DNA of 64,000 nt from Fragilariopsis cylindrus CCMP1102 (Eukaryota > Bacillariophyta > Bacillariophyceae > Bacillariales > Bacillariaceae), in NCBI GenBank assembly GCA_900095095.1, contig FMBT01000375.1, forward strand, positions 62,001-126,000, given 5' to 3'. Position 1 is the first letter of the stretch; each line of letters opens with the position of its first letter. Shown piece after piece: positions 56,554 through 64,000 of the stretch. A model generated the notes under the pieces. The model searched no databases, was not told the DNA's origin, and saw only the letters and a program-made list of their open reading frames with translations. The translations under genes and the position numbers were made by a program.

Positions 56554-57891
56554 ATGCCTCCTCAACAAGCTATCCTGCACGATTATCACGGCAACGATAT
56601 ACTTGATGTCGATGTTGATGGACATCGCGAACACCACATCGTGATGTTATGTAAACTCCAAGAACACAAAGAAACGAAAAAAGCTGCTCATCTTTTTGAT
56701 TTACTCGATGAAGAACAAGAAGTATCAGAACCAGAAAACGAAACGAACAACAATGAGAACACGAACTCGAAGAAGATTCAAGACGAAGGAGAACAACTAC
56801 AGGAAGCTCATGTTGGTAAAAGCCCTACTACAATTTGTGATATCGTAACGATACAGGAACCGTTGTTGATGAAGGCGCCTAAACTAGTAGTTTCGGATTA
56901 TGATAAAGAACGTGAATGCGAATTCGAAACAAGTAGTACAATCACTACAACGACACCAGAACCGTCGCCATATTTTGCTGGATTGGAATACGAAAACGGA
57001 GAACAAGAAGAAAGTAACAATGAAATGGAAGGATATTGGTATTGTGGTAAAGGATTTAAAAAGACGATACTTGAAACTATATCCGAAAAACACGTAACCT
57101 TCTCTGGAAAAATTATAAGGAATAGAAATGATGGACGTGTCGTTTCTGTATTAGATGCAATTGAAGTTACAATGATTCCTCATGTATCGGAGTTCACCAA
57201 GGAACAAAAATCATCTATGTGGTATACACGTAAGGAAATGATGAAGATGAAACAATTAAGTTTAGAAACTGCAAGGAAAATATCAAAATCAAATCATACA
57301 GAATTATATTGTCGTTTCTTCTTAAGAGGGCTTGAAAGACTTGTGGACTATCAAATCAATGAAACAGGACAATGTAAAACCAGTAATCGACGAAAAGTAG
57401 CTGTTACTGCTGTCTTAAAAGAACAATACAATCAGCGTGTAGATTGTTTAAGACAATATGGTATGATGTTTAGTGGTGTACAAAATTTAAAAACACTCAG
57501 AAGTGTTTACACAAAGTGTGGTAACACCGAACAAAGTCTAATAGAAGCACAACAATTAGCAAAACAAGATGAAATGCATGCCAATGACTGTTCAAAAGAG
57601 TTCTACCAAAAATTAAATAGTATAAATAATAAGAATGATGATTATCATCATCATTATCATCACCATGATGATAGCGATGATGATTATCATCCTTGTTATC
57701 ATCATGACAACGACAATAATAATAATGATGACAAAAATATCGCCGCCAAGATCAGGAATTTCAAACCAAATATGGTATTAGATATACTTGGTGTAAATAC
57801 TGTCCTGCAAGCGTTGATATCACCCCTACCCTTTGTGGAAATACGACAAAAAAAGGACATATTTTTAGGTATGGGTGAAGACTGTTTTTAA
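56554..57891 (+). CDS. Diatom-family protein of unknown function (MWYTRKE motif)
   Basis: 445 residues, single exon. After an acidic N-terminal half, the block ~188-345 reads HVTFSGKIIRN, VTMIPHVSEFTKEQKSSMWY, TRKEMMKMKQLSLETARKIS, CRFFLRGLERLVDYQ, RKVAVTAVLKEQYNQR and EAQQLAKQDEMHANDCS. The order (pxxxeft.eqxxxmWyt..e, then RGLE, then a basic helix with V..EQxxQR) is a family I know to be abundant in diatoms, with no assigned role. A His/Asp microsatellite follows, and the C-terminus is LGMGEDCF. No signal peptide. The helical, charged core suggests a soluble or nuclear protein (inference). Confidence 0.75.
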   Translation: MPPQQAILHDYHGNDILDVDVDGHREHHIVMLCKLQEHKETKKAAHLFDLLDEEQEVSEPENETNNNENTNSKKIQDEGEQLQEAHVGKSPTTICDIVTIQEPLLMKAPKLVVSDYDKERECEFETSSTITTTTPEPSPYFAGLEYENGEQEESNNEMEGYWYCGKGFKKTILETISEKHVTFSGKIIRNRNDGRVVSVLDAIEVTMIPHVSEFTKEQKSSMWYTRKEMMKMKQLSLETARKISKSNHTELYCRFFLRGLERLVDYQINETGQCKTSNRRKVAVTAVLKEQYNQRVDCLRQYGMMFSGVQNLKTLRSVYTKCGNTEQSLIEAQQLAKQDEMHANDCSKEFYQKLNSINNKNDDYHHHYHHHDDSDDDYHPCYHHDNDNNNNDDKNIAAKIRNFKPNMVLDILGVNTVLQALISPLPFVEIRQKKDIFLGMGEDCF

Positions 57892-58382
57892 AATCCCTAT
57901 CATTCCCATCCCATAATTATACTATTGTATACTATGATTATTGCATTTTTGCGCATTACATATAACGTCACGTATACTATAAAACGTTTTACATCCAAAT
58001 ATTAAATAATATAGATATCATTAAAATACATAAACAGCCTACAATTGTACCTACAGTACTAGGACTACAGTATGTTCTATCTAGTCCTAGCAAGCTAAAC
58101 GAACACTTTTAAACAGGAACGCGCGCACGGATAAACTCGACTCAGACTCGACTCATTGGACTCGACTTAGATTTTTTGATTACCAGATGGATCATAAGAT
58201 CTTTCCGTTGCCAAGGCCAAGCAAACACAAGAACAAGCAAACATACTGAGTACAGCAACAAGCATCGGTCACGACGAAGACAAAGCATCAACCCATCATC
58301 ACAACATCAAAATCAAATACATTGTATACAAAAGCCTTGTATATTTTCTTAAATAAACCAAACACGCTACAACATAACAATC
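57892..58382. other. Intergenic
   Basis: 3' and 5' flanks of neighbouring genes, with a ctacagtactaggactacagta motif near 58050. No gene. Confidence 0.5.
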
Positions 58383-59566
58383 ATGGTGTTATTATCATTC
58401 CGAGGACTACTCGTCACTGCTGCAGTTGCCTTTGTTGCATGCACTGTTGCTGTTGTTCATGGATGCACATCACCATCACCGTCTCAACTCAAGACTTGTG
58501 GTAACAACCACAGCAACAACAACAGTAATTTATTATTTGGTATTCGTTCAGAATCGAAGAAAGTAGCATCAGCTTCATCGATCGTTCTTATTAATGGAAT
58601 ATCAAGAGGCGGAGAATTACACGAACCATCAACACTTAAGGAGGTTAATGATTTAGTAACACGAGCTGGTATTCAAAATAAATTAGTTGTAATTGATTTT
58701 ACAGCCAGGTACGTTTTGTTTCGTTTCGTTCTACTTGTATTCAGTGTACGAACAACAACAAACTTTTTTTGACCAACGATGCGTCTATCTCGTCTACAAC
58801 TATGAACACGTTTTGTTTTCTCTTGTTCTTTATTTTCTAAAGTTGGTGTGGTCCTTGTCAACAAATTGCACCTGTATATAAACAAATGGCTGATGAATTT
58901 GGAAATGAAGAAGTTGTATTTTTGAAAGTAGATGTTGATGAATGTCCCGATGCAGCCGCAAAATATAGCGTTAAAGCTATGCCAACATTTGTAAGTTCTG
59001 TCTTTTGTTTGCTGTTGTTGTTATCGTATTATTGTTGTTGTTGTTGTTGTCGTCGTCGTACTGTATTTTATTTACGATGATATCAATTCTTTACTCATTC
59101 AATTCTTGACACGTTTATTGATTCATATTCGGGGGATCGTTGTATTTCCCTTCTTGCTTTTATCTCATTTTTGACGACTGAATTGATACCGGAATGATAA
59201 TATGTTATAGCTCCTTATTAAGGGTGGTCAAGTTGCTAAAACAATCTTGTAAGTCCCTATTGCTTCTCGTATTTTCCATCCATTTTTCAAGTTATGGTAA
59301 TGTTATTGCTTAGTGTGTAATGCACTGGATTGTAATTATTTATCTATTCTATGATATTTACAATGGAAATACATTTGATTTATTTATGTTTTGTATTAAT
59401 ATATTATTATTATTATTTTTGTTCTAATTTTTCTTTTTCTTTCTTCCTGCTCACAAACAAAAAATCCCATTATATCGTTTCAATTGTATATCTTCATTTT
59501 ATATCTTCATTCCGAAGGGGAGCGAATATACCAGAGTTAAAAACTGCAATTGATATGTATAAATAA
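58383..59566 (+). CDS. Secretory-pathway thioredoxin, four exons
   Basis: Exons 58383-58708, 58843-58990, 59211-59248 and 59518-59566. All introns are GT..AG with consistent phases. The joined protein has a signal peptide (~1-27, [20 protein letters not shown]), a linker, then a thioredoxin fold: [19 protein letters not shown] (active-site CGPC created across the first intron), [37 protein letters not shown] (cis-Pro loop) and [15 protein letters not shown]. It reduces disulfides. The signal peptide puts it in the ER, or beyond in the plastid or periplastid space. Residue +1 after the signal is not aromatic, which argues mildly against the stroma. The 38-bp third exon would be missed by simple ORF calling. 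Confidence 0.92.
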
Positions 59567-60149
59567 ACAAAAGTAACAATGAACGAAAGACGCATGATAT
59601 AAAATGCTAAGTGAAGCTACTAAATATATGAATAACGATGTTTTTAAAATGGTAAACATGCTAATATACTTTTATACATAATATTACATAACATGATATA
59701 ATCGCCCAAACACAAATAAATGAGTTAGCTCGGAGTGGTATTTTCCCACTTCATAGGGATTTTTTCTTTTTATGTTATCATCTGTTAGGTAGGACTACAG
59801 GCAGGTCTATTCTCTGTAGTAATCTCGTTTAATTGCAAAACAAAGCAGTATGAATGTTCCTGTGCCATCAACACCCCCATACAGTACAGTAGATTCGATG
59901 TCCTCGTTCAGTAGAAAAATAAGAATTTAGTGAAGGACGGACGGACGGACGGGTGTCTCAAAACTAATTTTCTACTACTGTACAGCCCTTTTCTTTACTA
60001 CTGAAGTACTCATGTACTGTACGGCAAGACGAAAAAAGTGGTTGACAACAACAATTTAAAATTCGAAAATTACTCTGTTCAAAGAGCATGAATGAATCGA
60101 ATCGAGTGATGAAGAAATGGAGTAAGATGAAAATCAAGAACCCGTCTTA
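59567..60149. other. Intergenic
   Basis: Contains a (GGAC)n run near 59935-59951 and GTACTGTAC motifs near 59885, 59980 and 60010. No gene. Confidence 0.55.
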
Positions 60150-60179
60150 TTGCGGTATTCAGCCTATCAGTTTGATAGT

Positions 60180-63100
60180 ATGAGTATGAGTACGCGTACA
60201 CGCATTATACAACGTTGTTGTATCAACGGTCATCACCGTGGTCGTTGTCGTCGTGGTCGTAGTCATCAGCAGACTGGAGGAGTAGGAATAATAAAACCAT
60301 ACAGTAGCAGTAGCAGTAGCAGTAGCATCAGCATCAGCATTAACAAAGATAGTTCATTTTGTAGCACTACACGGCGTGATCGATCCAGCAGAGGTATCAA
60401 CGACAGGAAAGGTGCAGGTATAGGTGCACGACCGATCTATTTCAACCACGTAATTCTTCATTGGGCCCCTCCTCAATAACTCCGTATGAATTGAAGGGAA
60501 CGACATTAACGGCATCAATATTACCATCCAATGAATCTAAATCAATGTTGCATATGGCACCATGTTTAGGCGCAGCATTATCGTATTCGCCTATATTGGG
60601 AAATTTAATAAGATTGGGACAACGACAATGCATTCCACAATCCCTATACGATGATGATGATGACGATAATGGCAACACAAATAACAGTAACAATAACAAT
60701 AACAGCGTGAATGATGATACACTATTATCAAATCAATTATTTCAAATTGGTTTTTTAGCAAATAATATATATTTTCAATTAATACAGGAATCACCAATAC
60801 ATTTGATCAAAAATAAATCAAAGCCAGCATATTATCTAACACCTGGATTGATTGGTTCTTATTTATTCCATTCAACAACAATGAATACAACAGTGAATAA
60901 TAAACACGACAAGAGCAAGAAGAAGAAGAATACTGATACTGATACGACTGCAGAAGTAGCAAAACAATTCCGATCAATATTAAAAAGTGATTTTGGTATC
61001 AAATCGAATCATATATATAATACAAAATGGACAGGTATTTCATTAGCACGATGGATGGATTTATTACTATTGATACCTTTACCACCGGACAATAATAATA
61101 CAGACAACAACAGCAGCAGCAACAACAACGATACTGAAGGTTCAGCGTTACAGAATCATTATCAATGTCTTGTTTCGACTGTATGGTTAATAGCGCTTTT
61201 TGGTGTAGTTGAAACTAATGTATCGCCATCGAAAGAGTCATCAAAAGAATCATTATCGTTGGTTGAATACTACAAGGCAATATTGAATGATAAAAGTATG
61301 GACGATAGTTTCATTGTTGACGAGTTTTCGTTGAAGTCAACATCTAAATTTACAGAACATGATTTATCTCCAAACAATATAAATGTTGCAATGGATCAAT
61401 TATTTGATTACTATAGCAGCAGTAACAGCAGTTATCCTTCTTCTTTGATTGATGATCATGATGACGCGGCCGCTGCAAGATCACTTGAATTAGTCTGTGC
61501 TTCAATTATTTTACAACAGCAACATGAACAACAACAAGAACGTTTGCAACCACCTGTTGTATCGAATGGATACTATAGTCCTAGTAGCAGCATTGTCGAT
61601 GATGATGATGAAAGTGATATAAGTCAGGCAGTAGTAGCAGATTGTACAGAAGTTGCTATCAGAGAAATACTATATATTTTACTTTGGGATGACATCAAGG
61701 GCAATTTAGATATAACAAGATTACCTAATACCGCTTCTGAATTACTCAAAGATGTATTATTATACGAAAATCAACAGCAATTTACATATAATAACAGGAA
61801 GAACACGGTAACTATGGGACAACAATCACATCAAGAGCAGCAGCAGCAACAAAAGGTATTAGGTCAAATATGGTTTGATCTGTTTAGTAATTTATCAAGT
61901 TGTGATTACTTAGCAGAATGTAAGTGTAAGAGTACAACTAATAATAACTTATATTATTATGAATTAGCCCCTACTATAGAAAATATTTCAAAAGTGTTAT
62001 ATCAATTATTTATCAATAATGGTGGTGATGATAATTCAGATGGAAAGGATGAAGATGATGATGATACGTCGTCGTCCTCTTCATCAACATGGACATCATT
62101 GTATGATTTATCCAACTTTTGGTCATCATCGTTACCAACATCATCGAACAAGCTACTTGTACGTCAAGATCGACTTAGGCATCATGCTCAAAGTGGCAGT
62201 ATTATAGAACATGAAATTATATCAATGCAAGTACAAGATTGTTTCCGTGCTATTGAAATACGACTACGATGTGATTATAATAAATTATCTGGTATGGCTG
62301 CTGTTACACATTTAATTCAACCAAGAAAGGAATCACTGTCATTATTTACAGATTGCACCAATAAGATAGCACAGAAATTATACAATTTATGTTTTATAAA
62401 CAATAGTAATCATGATAATAATAGCATCAATGATAGAAAGGATAATAGTAGATCTAACAATAACAATGATTCATTGATGATGTTATGTTTAGCATTGCAA
62501 CCAATACATGAGTTCGAAAACGAAGAAGAAGAAAGTAACGGTAGTATGTCAGCTGTATCAAAATCTCTTCTATTGTTATCAATTCCATATGGTCCAGATC
62601 GGAGAGAACTTTCGTGGCCATCCTTATCGGAAACAGATACAGAAAATGATGGTAATATCAGTAATAATCAACAGGAACAGGAACATGATGAACAAGAGCA
62701 AAATAGGATTAGTGGATCTATTCTAAAGAACAATATACTACGTGCGTGTACTCTCATTTGTAATAATTATAATCCATCATCGTATCCTAATACTGGTTCA
62801 CAACTTTTGTGTTGGCTACTACAAGAATCATCAACTGTTATTGAGTCATCATCGCCGTCATATTATCATCGTCTATCTCATACGATCATGATGATAATGA
62901 GAGTAGTGCATATTATAATATGTTTGCTATTGAAGCAGCTCTATTGTCATTGCCAATCTCTGTTTTAAATCATGATGACATGTTAGAAGCAATAGAACGA
63001 AATACTAGTACTAATATTGGTGGATCGTCTATAGTAAAATTCATACGATGGAAAATTTTCAAGAACATTTCTGTGATAGATGTACTCATAATGCACAATC

Positions 63101-63188
63101 AAAATCATCAGTGCCATTTAATGATCTGGTTGAATTGCTATCATTATTACGACTCTATTATTATTCTACTACTGATGTCACTACATAA
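60180..63188 (+). CDS. Large helical protein of unknown function, frame-broken at both ends
   Basis: The main frame, from about 60380 or 60461, runs to 62968 (LGPSSITPYELKGTTLTASI, FQIGFLANNIYFQLIQESP, YLTPGLIGSYLF, STVWLIALFGVVET, CTEVAIREILYILLWDDIKG). It is all-helical with Asn/Asp/Gln inserts and no domain I recognise. An upstream frame (60150-60479, starting MSMSTRTRIIQRCC at 60180, Arg-rich) looks like a mitochondrial-type presequence that must join the main frame by an intron or frameshift. At the 3' end the protein-like sequence moves to a second frame near 62885 (AYYNMFAIEAALLSLPISVL) and a third near 63050 (ENFQEHFCDRCTHNAQSKSS), ending at TAA 63186-63188. It is a pseudogene, contains undetected introns, or carries sequence errors. 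Confidence 0.55.
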
Positions 63189-64000
63189 AATAATTTACTA
63201 GATAAAGATGTGATAATATTACTATTAAATAATACTTACTTAACTTATATGATAATAATCAACTAATTTGTACAGAACTATTATTATTCTAAAAGTAAAA
63301 TAGAGAGGCGGCTATTTTTTATTCGATTTATTGTACAAACTACTTGTGCTGACGTAACGCTAACGTTACTCGTGGCAGGGGGTCATAAAAAACACCCCGA
63401 TTTCTTTTTAGTTTTTTAACTATATACTAGTGGTAAACTATTGTATCTTTGATGGTGTATAAAACATAAACTATCGTCAGAATAAATTTAAATCATATTC
63501 CAGAACATTTCTAACAGGATTCTGAATGTGACTGACGTTTGGCTGATATTCCTGGAGTGTATGATCATTTAGACTGAAAATTGCATGAATTATTGTGTTG
63601 TTTTACAGCGATTTGTATGAACTAAATCATGACTAAAATCGTAGTACTCAATTTTGGAAATGAAATATTTGTACGGAAAATAATCGCCACTTTTTGGAAC
63701 CGTCTAGTAGTTACGAAGAGTACAGTACCATGTATGCTGAAAAAAAATCACTTGAGGGACAGATTTGAATTTAAACATCGCCGCGAGATTTTTTTTCGCG
63801 CCCCATTTGACTCGTGGTATGGAGGGTCACACTTTGGTTCAAAGTGTGACCGGTTCATTATAACGTGCGCTACCTTTTATTGTGAGTATTGAGTTGCGCA
63901 CTAGGGCACGTGCCCCTAATATAGGCGAGAACTCAAAAAAGTATCACCTCTCCGTTGCGATGAAATGTTGTGTCGACATGACATCATGAAATCCTACCTT
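63189..64000. other. Intergenic, nothing coding recognised
   Basis: AT-rich to the window edge, with a perfect hairpin at 63825-63851. The ORF at 63629-63892 has no family-like sequence. Confidence 0.5.
63825..63851. repeat. 12-bp perfect hairpin
   Basis: GGTCACACTTTG-gtt-CAAAGTGTGACC. Could be a terminator-like RNA hairpin, a binding site or a transposon end. Unknown. Confidence 0.8.

Noticed and set aside
63629-63892. 87-codon plus-strand ORF at the window end
   Set aside because: Overlaps the perfect hairpin and shows no conserved pattern. Judged chance.

Overview
This is nuclear DNA from a diatom, probably a pennate one. The evidence is AT-rich sequence with spliceosomal introns (GT..AG) and proteins swollen by Asn/Ser/Thr/Gln/Asp microsatellite runs. 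Several gene families are, as far as I know, restricted to or typical of diatoms: a DUF6824-like protein, the TPR-like family at 3232, the RFGSIEI/GPPLTLAWE family at 38270, the family at 56554, ankyrin fragments and Ser/Pro-repeat secreted proteins. Signal peptides followed by an aromatic residue look like ASAFAP-type plastid presequences. The species cannot be resolved from the sequence alone.

Layout. 1-9.5 kb: a truncated secreted Ser/Pro-repeat protein (minus), a diatom TPR-like protein (plus), a plastid-type ABC1/UbiB kinase (minus) and a Ser-rich hypothetical (plus). 9.5-16.1 kb: a gene-poor graveyard of decayed repeats, with a Copia protease fragment, ~187-bp tandem repeats in opposite orientations, a ~210-bp inverted repeat and a broken ankyrin-family gene. 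16.9-23.4 kb: a small secreted protein, a plastid ClpS-like adaptor, a spliced DUF6824-like gene and a type II membrane glycosyltransferase-like protein. 23.5-31.2 kb: a complete Ty1/copia (CoDi-type) retrotransposon on the minus strand. It has LTRs of 154 bp that look identical, a 5-bp target duplication (AGAAC) and a primer site matching the anticodon arm of initiator tRNA-Met, but gag and pol are interrupted. 32.2-39.4 kb: a large two-exon membrane protein and a three-exon diatom-family gene. 40.3-41.6 kb: a broken LINE reverse transcriptase. 42.4-44.7 kb: a secreted Pro-Thr-repeat plus fasciclin (FAS1) protein. 46.2-50.5 kb: uracil phosphoribosyltransferase with an apparent one-base frameshift, a minus-strand exon and a URI/prefoldin-like protein. 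52-63 kb: a small hypothetical, an F-box-like plus sulfotransferase fusion, a diatom-family gene, a four-exon secretory thioredoxin and a large helical protein with several frame breaks.

The genes do not form an operon or an obvious cluster. Two themes recur. One is the secretory or cell-surface route: two Ser/Pro/Thr-repeat proteins, FAS1, a glycosyltransferase, a sulfotransferase and a thioredoxin, all plausible in making or modifying extracellular glycoproteins. The other is plastid maintenance (ABC1K, ClpS). Both groupings are inference. I assigned introns by reading splice sites and phases by eye. No database search was possible.
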